A stretch of 64,000 nt of DNA from Fredericiella sp963839515 (GCA_963839515.1 CAWIVN010000013.1:62001-126000), one strand, 5' to 3'. Shown: positions 50,161 through 59,493, counted from the first letter of the stretch. Program-made: numbers and translations. The notes: a model not told the origin generated them from the letters alone.

Positions 50161-52881
50161 TTAAGTTGGAATATGTTCAAAGCGATAGTCGCCGGAGCCG
50201 ATCTCGACGACGACGGCCTCGCCCACCTGGCGGGCGTTGCGGCAGCCTGGCGCTTCGGCGATGGGGATGTCGCTCTCGAAGACGTGGGCAAGCTGCATGT
50301 TGGGTAGATAGACTTCGGCGTGGCCGTTGGCAGGTACGGTTACGGCAACACGCACGTGGCCGTCACGCTGCGACCAGCCGCCACTGTATTCGCCGATCAT
50401 GGTGGCGAGGGCCGCATAGGCCCAACTCAGGCCGCCGCCCAGGCGTGGGCGCACGACGGCGCGGCGATAGCCGGGAGCGGTCGGGTCGGTGTCCAGCCCG
50501 GCTACGATACGGTAGAGCCAGTCGCCGATCGCACCGTAGGCATAGTGGTTGAACGAGTTCATCCCGGGGTCCTGGAAGCTGCCATCCGGGCGAATGCCGT
50601 CCCAGCGTTCCCAGATAGTCGTGGCGCCCATCGTCACGGGGTAGAGCCATGATGGGTACTCCTGGCGCAGCAGCAGTTCATAAGCCAAATCAATGTAACC
50701 ACACTTAGTCAGCACGGGACAGAGATAGGAGGCGCCCACAAGGCCGGTGGTCAACTGCGTGTCGTGGCGGCGGATGTCGGCCACCAGGCGGCGGGCAGCC
50801 TCCCCGCGCTGCTCTTCGGGCAAGAGGTCGAACATCAGCGCCAGCACGTAGGCGGTCTGCGTGTTGGATGCGAGGCGGCCGGAAGCGGTGACAAACTCGC
50901 GCTGAAAGGCGGTGCGGATGTTAGCGGCAAGTTCCGAATACTCAGCTGCTTCCCGCACGCGGCCGATGACCCCGGCGGTCTGGGCGAGCAGCGAGGTCGA
51001 ATAGGCATAGAAAGCGGTGGCGATCAGGTCCGTGTCGGTGAGGCCGATATTGCCGTTGCCATCCTTCTGGTCGAGCGCCAGCCAATCGCCATAGTGGAAG
51101 CCTACGTTGTGGATAAACTCGTCGTCGCCCGAGCGGCGCATAAATTCCACCCACTTGACCATGCTGTCGAACTGCTGCTCGAGGATGCGCGTATCGCCGT
51201 AGCATTGGTACATCGTCCAGGGTACGATCACGGCGGCGTCGGCCCAAACAGCCGAGCCGGCGCCGCGTTCGCCATGATGGTGCAGGATATCCGGCACGAC
51301 GTGTGACACACGGCCGTCCTCACGCTGGTCCGCAGCGACGTCGCCGAGCCACTTGGTGTAGAAGGAGGCGACGTCGAAGTTGAAGCAGGCGGTGCGGGAA
51401 AAAACCTGGGCGTCGCCCGTCCAGCCCAGGCGCTCGTCGCGCTGCGGGCAGTCGGTGGGCACGTCGAGGAAATTGCCCTTCTGGCCCCAGACGATGTTGT
51501 GCTGCAGCTGGTTGAGCAGGGGATCCGAGCATTCGAACTCGCCCGTCGGCTCCATGTCCGAGTGGATGACGAGCGCGGTCACCGTGTCGGGCTCCGGCTC
51601 GCCGTGCAGACCCTTGACGCCGACGTAGCGGAAGCCCTGGAAGGTGAAGCAAGGTTCATACTGCTCGACACCAGTGCCCTTTAGAATATAGCGCACCTCC
51701 TGCCTGGCCGTACGCAGGTTGTCCAGGTAAAGCTCGCCCTGCTGATCCAGCACCTCGGCGTGGTGCAGCACGATCTCGTCGCCTGCCTTGCCTTGCACGG
51801 TGAGGCGCACGCGGCCGACCAGATTCTGGCCGAAGTCGTAGACCACCTGGCCGTCGGGTGAGTGGCTGATCAGCGTCGTCGTACGCTCTTGCACCACGCG
51901 CACGGGTGGCGCGATCTGGGCAATGAGCCTGGCCGGGGGTGCCTCCAGCAGGCGCACGGGCTGCCAGCCGGCGGCGTCAAACCCTGCCCGGTCCCAGCCG
52001 GGTTGTTCGAGGCGAGCGTCGTACACTTCGCCATTGTAGAGGTCGGATTGGAGGATTGGGCCGGTGCTCGCAGTCCAGTTTTCGTCACTCATCACGATCT
52101 GCGTGCTGTCGTCGGCGTAGCGGATCTCCAACCGCAGCAGCAGGCCAAGCCGATCGCCAAAGGTGTTGCGGGCCACAACAAAGCCCAGGTGGCCGCGCAA
52201 CCAACCGTCGCCCAGCTTGACGCCGATGGCGTTGTCGCCTTCCGCCAGGAAGTCAGTTACGTCGTAGGTCTGGTACTGCAGGCGATGGCCGTAGCTGGTC
52301 CAGCCTGGGGTGAAGAGGTTCTCGGTGATGGGCGCACTGTTGATTGTGAGCGAATAGAGGCCGAGACTGGTGACGTAGAGGCGGGCCGATACGATGGGCG
52401 TGGGCGGCCACGGATCACCTGGCGCGCCTGCGCGCCTCGCAGTCACAAACTCGGTGCGCAGACAGGGTACAGGCTGCGCACGGCTAGTGTCCTCTTCCCA
52501 GGGCACGCCGATCCAGCGTGCCTGCAGGGCAGAAGTCTCCATCAGCCCCATTTCCCAGCGGGCCGTCTTGCTCCACGGCGAAGGCTGGTCGGCGCCATCC
52601 CAAATGCGCACGCGCCAAAAACACTGTTGCCCTGTTTTCAACTGCGCGCCGTCATAGACGTGGTGGATGGAGATGTCGGACGCTACCTTGCCGGTATCCC
52701 ACAAGAAGGGACCGTCTTCCAGCGCTGCTGCACTCTCTGCCACTGCTATTTGAAAGGCGCTCTGGACCAGGTCGCGCCCCTCACCGCTGCACCGCCAACT
52801 GAGGCGCGGCTGCGGAATGTCGATGCCGAGCGGGTCGTATTTGTATTCGCAACGCAGGGCAGTGGCCAAAATGTTACTCAC
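50161..52881 (-). CDS. Alpha-L-rhamnosidase (GH78)
   Basis: A glycoside hydrolase of 906 residues that removes terminal L-rhamnose from glycosides or pectin side chains. Domain order is the family's: N-terminal Ig-like domain ('PLGIDIPQPRLSWRCSGEGR'), carbohydrate-binding beta sandwich ('ARLYVTSLGLYSLTINSAPI'), the (alpha/alpha)6 barrel with 'VPTDCPQRDERLGWTGDAQV' holding the catalytic acid region, 'AGSAVWADAAVIVPWTMYQC' and 'PVTMGATTIWERWDGIRPDG', and a C-terminal beta sandwich. No signal peptide is present, so it acts on imported glycosides. The GTG at 52881 is chosen for its GGAGG site; TTG 24 bases upstream is weaker. Confidence 0.94.
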   Translation of the reverse strand: MSNILATALRCEYKYDPLGIDIPQPRLSWRCSGEGRDLVQSAFQIAVAESAAALEDGPFLWDTGKVASDISIHHVYDGAQLKTGQQCFWRVRIWDGADQPSPWSKTARWEMGLMETSALQARWIGVPWEEDTSRAQPVPCLRTEFVTARRAGAPGDPWPPTPIVSARLYVTSLGLYSLTINSAPITENLFTPGWTSYGHRLQYQTYDVTDFLAEGDNAIGVKLGDGWLRGHLGFVVARNTFGDRLGLLLRLEIRYADDSTQIVMSDENWTASTGPILQSDLYNGEVYDARLEQPGWDRAGFDAAGWQPVRLLEAPPARLIAQIAPPVRVVQERTTTLISHSPDGQVVYDFGQNLVGRVRLTVQGKAGDEIVLHHAEVLDQQGELYLDNLRTARQEVRYILKGTGVEQYEPCFTFQGFRYVGVKGLHGEPEPDTVTALVIHSDMEPTGEFECSDPLLNQLQHNIVWGQKGNFLDVPTDCPQRDERLGWTGDAQVFSRTACFNFDVASFYTKWLGDVAADQREDGRVSHVVPDILHHHGERGAGSAVWADAAVIVPWTMYQCYGDTRILEQQFDSMVKWVEFMRRSGDDEFIHNVGFHYGDWLALDQKDGNGNIGLTDTDLIATAFYAYSTSLLAQTAGVIGRVREAAEYSELAANIRTAFQREFVTASGRLASNTQTAYVLALMFDLLPEEQRGEAARRLVADIRRHDTQLTTGLVGASYLCPVLTKCGYIDLAYELLLRQEYPSWLYPVTMGATTIWERWDGIRPDGSFQDPGMNSFNHYAYGAIGDWLYRIVAGLDTDPTAPGYRRAVVRPRLGGGLSWAYAALATMIGEYSGGWSQRDGHVRVAVTVPANGHAEVYLPNMQLAHVFESDIPIAEAPGCRNARQVGEAVVVEIGSGDYRFEHIPT

Positions 52882-52935
52882 AGGCGCCTCCACAGGTTGG
52901 GACAAAGACGATGGGTTGTTGCCGTTGAGGGATCA

Positions 52936-53562
52936 TCACAGCGTACGCAAGACGGCGCGCACCGGGCTGCCATCGCCACCCGCGATCTTGAGCGGCAGGG
53001 CAACAAGCTCGTACAGACCGTCGGGGGCCGTGCGCAGATCCAGCCCTTCCAGAATGGCAATGCCGGCAGCCAGCAGCGCGTTGTGACCGGGCAAGTCCTT
53101 GCTATCGGCGTGGTCCATGCTGGGGGTGTCGGCGCCGTAGAGGACGATACCGGCGCGGCCAAGCGCTTGCGCCAGCGCAGGCGAGGGGTAGACAAACTGT
53201 GGTGGAAACACATCGTGCGGCGCAGTGCTGCCTGGCGAGCGCACAAGCAGGCGTAGCGCGCGACCAAGGTCAACGTGCTGAAAATCCTCGGGATCGAGAG
53301 GGCCCATAGTCTTGTGCACGGTAACTACCTGCGCCATACCCCAGTAGGCCTCGAGGGCCAGGCGCTCGATCGTCACACCGTCGCGCTGTACGTGGAAGGG
53401 TGCGTCTACATGTGTGCCCGTGTGCGAACTTAGGGTCAACGTCGAAAGATTGACGAAGGCGCCGTCCGCCATGGACAGCACAGTGCGGCGCTCAAAAGGC
53501 GTGTCGCCAGGCCAAACGGCCAGCGCTGGTTCCAGCTTCCTGGAAATGTCGATCAGGGTCAT
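52936..53562 (-). CDS. kynB: Kynurenine formamidase (cyclase family)
   Basis: A metal-dependent hydrolase of 208 residues that converts N-formylkynurenine to kynurenine. The metal-binding motif 'SSHTGTHVDAPFHVQRDG' (His-x3-His-x3-Asp) is intact, the N-terminal 'IDISRKLEPALAVWPGDTPF' and the later 'GADTPSMDHADSKDLPGHNA' are typical of KynB. With kynU it covers two steps of tryptophan catabolism; the dioxygenase is not in the window. It is the first gene of a minus-strand series kynB-rhamnosidase-kynU. Its own ribosome site is weak. Confidence 0.92.
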   Translation of the reverse strand: MTLIDISRKLEPALAVWPGDTPFERRTVLSMADGAFVNLSTLTLSSHTGTHVDAPFHVQRDGVTIERLALEAYWGMAQVVTVHKTMGPLDPEDFQHVDLGRALRLLVRSPGSTAPHDVFPPQFVYPSPALAQALGRAGIVLYGADTPSMDHADSKDLPGHNALLAAGIAILEGLDLRTAPDGLYELVALPLKIAGGDGSPVRAVLRTL

Positions 53563-53687
53563 GAGTGGGCTGATTTGGGTGATTGAAAAGTGCGGGAGAA
53601 GATGGATTGTCGAACTTGTGGGGTTAGTTTACCATGACTCAGAGCACAAAGCATCATGCATAGAACCAGTCGGGACAAAGGCGCGCT

Positions 53688-54212
53688 ATGTTAATCGAAC
53701 TAAATGGGGTGCGGCCCCAGGTGGCGGAGGGCGTGTATATCGCGCCGACGGCCGTATTGATCGGCGACGTGACCATTGGGGCCGGGTCGAGCGTGTGGTT
53801 TGGCGCCGTCCTGCGCGGCGACAGCGGGCGGATCGTGATCGGCGAGCGCGTCAGCGTGCAGGATAATGTGGTGATCCACGTCAACGAGCACGAAGACACC
53901 ATCGTAGAAGATGACGTCTTGATCGGTCACGCCGCCGTATTGGAAGGGTGCCGTATCGGGCGCGGGGCGCTGATTGGGATGCACGCCACGGTGCTGAGTG
54001 GTGCACGCGTGGGCGAGGGGAGCCTGATCGCGGCGGGCAGCCTGGTGCGCGAACATGCCCAGATAGCGGCGGTCGTGTTGGCGGCGGGAGTGCCGGCCGA
54101 AGTCAAGGGGGAGCTGCCGCAGAGAGCGCAGGAACGGATGCGTTCCGGGCCGCAGCATTACGTGGAGATGGGGCAACGTTACCTGGCGGAAGCACGCATC
54201 ATCGAGGAATAA
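53688..54212 (+). CDS. Gamma-class carbonic anhydrase-like protein
   Basis: A left-handed beta-helix protein of 174 residues. Hexapeptide repeats run through most of it ('ITIGAGSSVWFGAVLRGDSG'-like, 'VIHVNEHEDTIVEDDVLIGH'). The zinc ligands of gamma carbonic anhydrases are present: His in 'VIHVNEH' and two in 'IGHAAVLEGC' / 'IGMHATV'. It may hydrate CO2 or act as a PaaY/YrdA-type thioesterase. A GGCG/AAAGG site precedes the ATG. The next gene starts 17 bp after the stop, so they are likely cotranscribed. Confidence 0.9.
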   Translation: MLIELNGVRPQVAEGVYIAPTAVLIGDVTIGAGSSVWFGAVLRGDSGRIVIGERVSVQDNVVIHVNEHEDTIVEDDVLIGHAAVLEGCRIGRGALIGMHATVLSGARVGEGSLIAAGSLVREHAQIAAVVLAAGVPAEVKGELPQRAQERMRSGPQHYVEMGQRYLAEARIIEE

Positions 54213-54229
54213 GGCAAGGAGCTTCCGGC

Positions 54230-55084
54230 ATGTCCGCAACCACCCAACGCCCGCCGACTCGCAGTACGACCCAAACGGTTCTCAACCGTACCCCCTACTG
54301 GTTGTTAACCGCGATGCTGCTGGGCGTGCTGTTTGTTTGGCACATCCAGAGTGATGCGAGCTACAGAGTCATCTTTGCTACTGTCGCCAAGGGCTTGTGG
54401 GTGACAATCTGGGTGACCGTGGTCTCTTACATCGGGGCCATGATATTGGGGTTGCTCGTGGCGCTGGCGCGCGGGTCGCGTAACCGGGTCGTGTATGAAG
54501 TTGCCACTTTTTATGTGGAGATCGTGCGCGGCGTGCCCATGCTGGTGCTGCTGCTGTACATCGCATTTGTGGTGGCGCCAGCGCTGATAGGCGCGATCAA
54601 TTGGTTTGGACAGCAGCTTGCCGGTGCCGGCTTGGGGCTGCTAGGCGATCCGCTGGCCCGATTCCGCGTGCGCGACCTGGACTATGCGGCGCGTGCCATT
54701 ATCGCGCTGGTAATCGCCTACAGCGCTTTTCTGAGCGAGATCTTCCGTGCGGGCATTGAGAGCATCGAGCGCGGGCAGGTAGAGGCAGCCTACAGCCTCG
54801 GCATGTCGCGCTGGCTGGCGTTGCGCCTGGTGGTACTGCCGCAGGCGGTGCGCCGCGTGCTGCCGCCGTTAGGCAACGACTTTATTGCCATGCTCAAGGA
54901 CTCGTCACTGGTTTCGGTACTGGGCGTCGCCGACATCACGCGGCTGGGCGACACTTACGCCACCAGCACATTTCTCTATTTCCAGACCTATAACGTCGTC
55001 GCCTTCTTGTACTTGACGATGACGCTCATGTTGACGTTGGCTGTGCGCTGGCTGGAACGGCGTATGCCTCAAAACATGAAGTAG
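54230..55084 (+). CDS. Amino-acid ABC transporter permease (HisM/GlnP type)
   Basis: An inner-membrane permease of 284 residues. 'VTIWVTVVSYIGAMILGLLV' starts the transmembrane core, 'EIVRGVPMLVLLLYIAFVV' is the family's characteristic loop, and the EAA motif is 'GQVEAAYSLGMSRWLALRLV'. A C-terminal 'NDFIAMLKDSSLVSVLGVAD' is also diagnostic. The ATG at 54230 has AAGGAG upstream. Neither a matching binding protein nor an ATPase is adjacent; the next gene is an exoprotein. It probably pairs with subunits encoded elsewhere. Confidence 0.93.
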   Translation: MSATTQRPPTRSTTQTVLNRTPYWLLTAMLLGVLFVWHIQSDASYRVIFATVAKGLWVTIWVTVVSYIGAMILGLLVALARGSRNRVVYEVATFYVEIVRGVPMLVLLLYIAFVVAPALIGAINWFGQQLAGAGLGLLGDPLARFRVRDLDYAARAIIALVIAYSAFLSEIFRAGIESIERGQVEAAYSLGMSRWLALRLVVLPQAVRRVLPPLGNDFIAMLKDSSLVSVLGVADITRLGDTYATSTFLYFQTYNVVAFLYLTMTLMLTLAVRWLERRMPQNMK

Positions 55085-55217
55085 GATTTTGTGCTTTGCC
55101 CTGCCCTTGCCATAATGCATCCAACACTGGCAAACCAGTGTGGAACTGCAACCAAACGGCCATCGTTCCGCTATATGGCCGATCAGAAAACAAAAACGCA
55201 CATCCAAGGAGTTGACC

Positions 55218-57560
55218 TTGAACAAACAAATGAAATTCCTACCCGTTCTTGCCGTGGCGGTTGCGCTGCTGTTTGCCGTGCTGCCGCTGGTGGGCGTGCA
55301 AGCTGCCGCATCCATGCCTGCCATTCAGCAGGACGCCACGGCCGAACCGACGGCAGAGGCGACGGCAGAAGCAACCGCAGAACCAGTTGAAGAGCCGACC
55401 GTTGAGGCGACTGCCGAAGTCACGCCGGAAGCCGCTGCTGAAGTGCCAGCAGCGACGGATACAACGACTGGCACAGCGCAGAGTGCCGAGTCCGCCATCA
55501 CGGTGGAAGAACTGTCCAACATGACGTACATGTCGTTCCTATCCCCGACGGGTGTGGTGACGCTGACCAACGGCATGTATGAGGACACCGAGAATCGTAT
55601 CGTGGCCGGCATCGGTACGACGCCGACGGTCGCCTACGGCACGATCGACGGCCAGGACGCCGCCGCCGTCATCATCGGCGAAAGCGGTGGGGGCAGTGGC
55701 TCGTTTGAGAACCTGGCGCTCGTGATGGATGTGGACGGCACGCCGACCAATGTCGCCATCACGCCGCTGGGCGACCGTGTCGGCATCCAAGGTTTGACGA
55801 TCACGGAGGCGGGCCTGGTTGTAGTGGATATGGTGACGCAGGGGCCGACTGATCCCATGTGCTGCCCGACGATGCCTCTGACGCAAATTTATGCCTACAC
55901 TGGCGACGCCTACAAGCAACTTGCGCTCGTAGCGCAGGTGGCGGCCACTATCGACGCCAGCCCAGTGACCCAGCAGGTGCTGGCCACCATCGTTGCGGCC
56001 ACTGCCTATGATAGCAGTATGCCGCCGAGTGGGCAGGGCCAGCCCAAGCACCCCGTCTGGTCGCTGGACGGCAGCGATCCGGAAATGGTGATGAATAGCG
56101 GCGGCGCCTATGTCGCGATCTACAATGTTGCCGCCTGGGAGGCCATGTGGAATGCGGCCGGCGACAACTATGTCTCCGACTCGATCGCCGAGCTGCGCCA
56201 GCTGCTGCAAACCAAGCCGGCCGATCTGACCCAGGCACCGCCGATCCTGCCCGAGCCGCCGGCCATGGACGACATCGTAGCCCAGGTCGCATATCTGGAC
56301 CTGGCCGACGGTGGTTCCGCCGTACGCTGGGTGGGCCGCTTGACGCAGGATGCCTCGCCGATCCAGGCTGAGGGTTCACTGCGCTACTTTATGCAAGGTC
56401 TCACGGCCGACGGCCAGCGGGTGATCGTCTCACAGGTTCCGTTGACGGTTCCAGCCGACACGGCCGGCGTCTACACGGGCACGATGACGGCCGAGCAGAT
56501 GGATGAGCTGACGGCGAACTGGGATGCCTACCTCGCCGACCTCACGACCACCCTCAACGAGCTGCCGAGCGACGCCTATACTCCCACCCTGGATTCCCTA
56601 GACCAGGTGATGGAGTCGGTGACCATCAGCCAGAGCGTCAACACGCTGCTGCCCGGCGTGTTGGGCAACCTGGCCTACACCTTGACGCTGACCAACGAAC
56701 CTGCGCAGTTTGTGGATGGCAAGTATGAGGACGTCGAGCAGCGCATCAATGCTTCTCTCTCCGTGCTGAATCCCATCGTATACGGCGAACTGAACGGCGC
56801 GTGGTCGGCCGCGGTGCTGATCGGTGAGAACGGCGGTGGCAGCGGTGTCTTCACTACGTTGAACGTCGTGCAGGATCTAAACGGCGCGCCGACGCCGGTG
56901 GCCATGACACTGCTTGGCGATCGGGTCGCAGTTCACAGTGTGACGCTGGGCGCCGACCGCATTGAGGTCGACATGACCACGCAGGGACCGAACGATCCAA
57001 TGTGCTGCCCCACCATGCGTGTCGTGCAGACGTACACGCTGCAGGACGGCCAGTTGGTGATGGAGGAAGAGACTCCCGTTGGGCCAACTCCGGCAGTTGA
57101 TGCCGGAGCCGCAATGACCGGCACTACGGAAATGACCGGCACTGAAGCGATGACTGGTACAGGTGCCGTCACCGAGACGGTAGCCATGACCGAGACGGCA
57201 AGCGCAGGGACGGACGAACTGGCCGCAACGTCGTGGACGTGGACGCAAACGCAGATGAATGACGGCAGCGTCACAACTCCAGCGCAGGCGGATACCTTCC
57301 AACTCACGTTGGGCGAAGATGGATCGGCTAGCACGACGACCGACTGCAACAGCTTCAACGGTACGTACACGGTGGACGGCAACCAGATCAAGATCGACCT
57401 CCCGATCTCGACGCGCAAGGCATGCCCGGAAGGTTCGCAGGAATCCGCTTACATCAAGAATTTGACGTCGGTGCAGTCGTACCTGATGTCCGAGAGCAAC
57501 CTCGTGCTGGAACTGCCGTTTGATTCGGGCGGCATGATCTTTGCGCCGGCGGCCAAATAA
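55218..57560 (+). CDS. Secreted protein with duplicated domain and C-terminal META domain
   Basis: An exported protein of 780 residues. The N-terminus is a Sec signal peptide ('FLPVLAVAVALLFAVLPLVG', cut after 'QAAA'), then a Thr/Ala/Glu-rich stretch (about 40-95). Two related domains follow (about 112-217 and 485-600), both with 'ESGGGSGSF'/'ENGGGSGVF' and ending 'TQGP(T/N)DPMCCPT'; the paired cysteines suggest metal or disulfide chemistry. The C-terminal META/HslJ-like domain (about 665-779) has 'TTDCNSFNGTY' and 'TRKACPEGSQ'. The start is TTG at 55218 with AAGGAG at 6-bp spacing; an ATG at 55230 is too far from it. Function unknown. Confidence 0.82.
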   Translation: MNKQMKFLPVLAVAVALLFAVLPLVGVQAAASMPAIQQDATAEPTAEATAEATAEPVEEPTVEATAEVTPEAAAEVPAATDTTTGTAQSAESAITVEELSNMTYMSFLSPTGVVTLTNGMYEDTENRIVAGIGTTPTVAYGTIDGQDAAAVIIGESGGGSGSFENLALVMDVDGTPTNVAITPLGDRVGIQGLTITEAGLVVVDMVTQGPTDPMCCPTMPLTQIYAYTGDAYKQLALVAQVAATIDASPVTQQVLATIVAATAYDSSMPPSGQGQPKHPVWSLDGSDPEMVMNSGGAYVAIYNVAAWEAMWNAAGDNYVSDSIAELRQLLQTKPADLTQAPPILPEPPAMDDIVAQVAYLDLADGGSAVRWVGRLTQDASPIQAEGSLRYFMQGLTADGQRVIVSQVPLTVPADTAGVYTGTMTAEQMDELTANWDAYLADLTTTLNELPSDAYTPTLDSLDQVMESVTISQSVNTLLPGVLGNLAYTLTLTNEPAQFVDGKYEDVEQRINASLSVLNPIVYGELNGAWSAAVLIGENGGGSGVFTTLNVVQDLNGAPTPVAMTLLGDRVAVHSVTLGADRIEVDMTTQGPNDPMCCPTMRVVQTYTLQDGQLVMEEETPVGPTPAVDAGAAMTGTTEMTGTEAMTGTGAVTETVAMTETASAGTDELAATSWTWTQTQMNDGSVTTPAQADTFQLTLGEDGSASTTTDCNSFNGTYTVDGNQIKIDLPISTRKACPEGSQESAYIKNLTSVQSYLMSESNLVLELPFDSGGMIFAPAAK

Positions 57561-57582
57561 CGCGGCAAGTGTAAGATCTGGC

Positions 57583-57642
57583 CGTGCCAGGCTCGCCCAT
57601 GTAGCTGCAGGCAGGTTAGCAGGTTGGGGCAAGCGAGGCACG
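57583..57642. repeat. Intergenic palindrome, family B copy
   Basis: CGTGCCAGGCTCGCCC (57583-57598) pairs with GGGCAAGCGAGGCACG (57627-57642) with three mismatches. It lies just after the META-protein stop. Confidence 0.7.
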
Positions 57643-57661
57643 AAGAAGGTACTACACAATA

Positions 57662-57712
57662 GGGCGGATGTATACGAACTGCTTGGTGGGGTTCGTGCAC
57701 ATCCGCCCTTTT
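57662..57712 (+). terminator. Intrinsic terminator of the META-protein gene
   Basis: GGGCGGATGT (57662-57671) is the exact reverse complement of 57699-57708 and TTTT follows. An inner GAAC/GTTC pair extends the hairpin. It separates this gene from the pdxST promoter; these signals fill the 317-bp gap 57561-57877. Confidence 0.8.
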
Positions 57713-57747
57713 CGCGCCCGTGTGCCGTGCGCAACGAATGAAAATCT

Positions 57748-57775
57748 TTGCAAAACTATGGTTCACCCCTACAAT
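57748..57775 (+). promoter_or_regulatory. Promoter of pdxST
   Basis: TTGCAA (57748-57753), 16-bp spacer, TACAAT (57770-57775), giving a leader of about 95 nt before the ATG of pdxS. Confidence 0.65.
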
Positions 57776-57877
57776 TACGGGTCTGATAGCTCCCCCATGT
57801 GCTGTAGTTTGCAGTGGATGGTTCGGAACGGACGGCCTGGAGAAGGCAGCAGTGAGAATGCGAAGGAGACCGCACGT

Positions 57878-58822
57878 ATGAATTACATGGAATCAAAGTC
57901 GCCGGTCAACGGCAAGCATGAGGACGGTCAGAGCAGTGAGCCGGTGATCGGCACGTATGCGGTCAAGGCCGGCCTGGCCCAGATGCTCAAGGGCGGCGTC
58001 ATCATGGATGTCGTTACGGCCGAGCAGGCGCGCGTGGCTGAGGAAGCGGGGGCCTGTGCCGTCATGGCCTTGGAGCGGGTGCCGGCCGACATTCGCCGCG
58101 ATGGCGGCGTCGCGCGCATGAGCGACCCGCAGATGATCCGCGGCATCATGGAGTCCGTGACGATCCCGGTGATGGCCAAGGCGCGCATCGGCCACTTTGT
58201 CGAAGCACAGATTTTGCAGGCGCTGGGCGTCGACTATATCGACGAGAGCGAGGTGCTGACGCCGGCCGACGAAGAGAACCACATCAATAAGCACAAGTTC
58301 ACCACGCCGTTTGTATGCGGGGCGCGCAACCTCGGCGAGGCGCTGCGCCGTATTGCCGAAGGCGCTGCCATGATCCGCACCAAGGGCGAAGCGGGCACGG
58401 GCGACGTGGTCGAGGCGGTGCGCCATGCACGCACGATGAACCGTGAGATTCGCCGCCTGCAGAGCATGGACGAGGACGAGATGTTTACCTTTGCCAAGGA
58501 AATCCAGGCGCCCTATGACCTGGTGCGGCAGACTGCGGAGCTGGGGCGCTTGCCGGTGGTCAACTTTGCGGCGGGCGGCATCGCCACGCCGGCGGATGCG
58601 GCGCTGATGATGCAGCTTGGCGTGGACGGCGTCTTTGTAGGCTCTGGTATCTTCAAGAGCGGCGACCCGGCCAAGCGGGCGCGTGCCATTGTCCAGGCGA
58701 CGACGCACTACAACGATCCGCTGATTCTGGCCGAGGTCAGTGCCGACCTAGGTGAGCCGATGGTAGGCATCAATATCGACTCGCTGGCCGACAATCAGAA
58801 GATGGCTGGGCGCGGGTGGTAA
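57878..58822 (+). CDS. pdxS: Pyridoxal 5'-phosphate synthase subunit PdxS
   Basis: The lyase subunit of the DXP-independent vitamin B6 pathway, 314 residues. It condenses ribose 5-phosphate, glyceraldehyde 3-phosphate and ammonia into PLP. Catalytic lysines lie in 'IPVMAKARIGHFVEAQIL' and 'AAMIRTKGEAGTGDVVEAVR'; the phosphate site 'AGGIATPADAALMMQLG' and 'GVFVGSGIFKSGDPAKRA' is intact. A 22-residue N-terminal extension precedes the usual start 'GTYAVKAGLAQMLKGGVIMD'. AAGGAG lies 9 bp before the ATG at 57878. pdxT overlaps its end by seven bases. Confidence 0.97.
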   Translation: MNYMESKSPVNGKHEDGQSSEPVIGTYAVKAGLAQMLKGGVIMDVVTAEQARVAEEAGACAVMALERVPADIRRDGGVARMSDPQMIRGIMESVTIPVMAKARIGHFVEAQILQALGVDYIDESEVLTPADEENHINKHKFTTPFVCGARNLGEALRRIAEGAAMIRTKGEAGTGDVVEAVRHARTMNREIRRLQSMDEDEMFTFAKEIQAPYDLVRQTAELGRLPVVNFAAGGIATPADAALMMQLGVDGVFVGSGIFKSGDPAKRARAIVQATTHYNDPLILAEVSADLGEPMVGINIDSLADNQKMAGRGW

Positions 58823-59415
58823 GGATCGGCGTGCTCGCCCTGCAAGGGGCGTTTTTGGAACATGCGGCCATGCTGCGCGGTCTCCAAGCCGAGGTGGTCG
58901 AGGTGCGCAAGCCCGAGCAGATGGCCGGCGTCGACGGGTTAGTCATGCCGGGCGGCGAGAGCACCACGATGGGGCTGGTGGCGGAACGCTGGGGGCTGGT
59001 CGAGCCGCTGCGGGCCTGGGTGCGTACGGGTAAGCCGGTGTGGGGGACGTGCGCCGGCATGATCCTGTTGGCCGAGCATGCCGTGGGCCAGAAGCAGGGC
59101 GGGCAGCCGCTGATTGGCGGGTTGGACGTGACCGTTAACCGCAACTATTTTGGGCGGCAGAACCAGAGCTTCGAAATTCTGCTGGATGCGCCCGTCTTGG
59201 GAAGTGAGCCATTTCGGGCCGTGTTCATTCGTGCGCCGGCGATTCTGGAGGCAGGACCGACTGTACAGGTGCTGGCCGAGGCGCCCGGGCATGGCGAGCA
59301 GGTGATTGTGGCCGTGCGCCAGGGGCCAATCCTGGCGACGGCTTTTCATCCGGAACTGACGGACGACGCGCGCTGGCACAGGTTGTTTTTGGATGTGGTG
59401 GAGGCGTGCCGGTAG
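58816..59415 (+). CDS. pdxT: PLP synthase glutaminase subunit PdxT
   Basis: The glutamine amidotransferase that feeds ammonia to PdxS, 199 residues. The catalytic Cys79 is in 'PVWGTCAGMILLAE' and the His-Glu pair in 'LATAFHPELTDDARWH'. 'IGVLALQGAFLEH' and 'LVMPGGESTTMGL' complete the PdxT signature. The GTG start lies inside the last codons of pdxS (overlap 58816-58822), ensuring coupled synthesis of the 12:12 complex. Confidence 0.96.
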   Translation: MVRIGVLALQGAFLEHAAMLRGLQAEVVEVRKPEQMAGVDGLVMPGGESTTMGLVAERWGLVEPLRAWVRTGKPVWGTCAGMILLAEHAVGQKQGGQPLIGGLDVTVNRNYFGRQNQSFEILLDAPVLGSEPFRAVFIRAPAILEAGPTVQVLAEAPGHGEQVIVAVRQGPILATAFHPELTDDARWHRLFLDVVEACR

Positions 59416-59420
59416 GGTTT

Positions 59421-59482
59421 CGCCCTAGGCTCGATGCACCAAGTTTGCGGTTGGCAAGTTGATGGGCACCGAGCCAGGGGCG
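59421..59482. repeat. Intergenic palindrome, family B copy (degenerate)
   Basis: CGCCCTAGGCTCGATGCACC (59421-59440) pairs imperfectly with GGGCACCGAGCCAGGGGCG (59464-59482). It lies between the convergent stops of pdxT and the hydrolase gene. Confidence 0.55.
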
Positions 59483-59493
59483 GAGGGTATACG

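Noticed and set aside
51862..53256. 464-codon plus-strand frame across rhamnosidase and kynB
   Set aside because: Spans two genes of the other strand; no ribosome site or recognisable motif.
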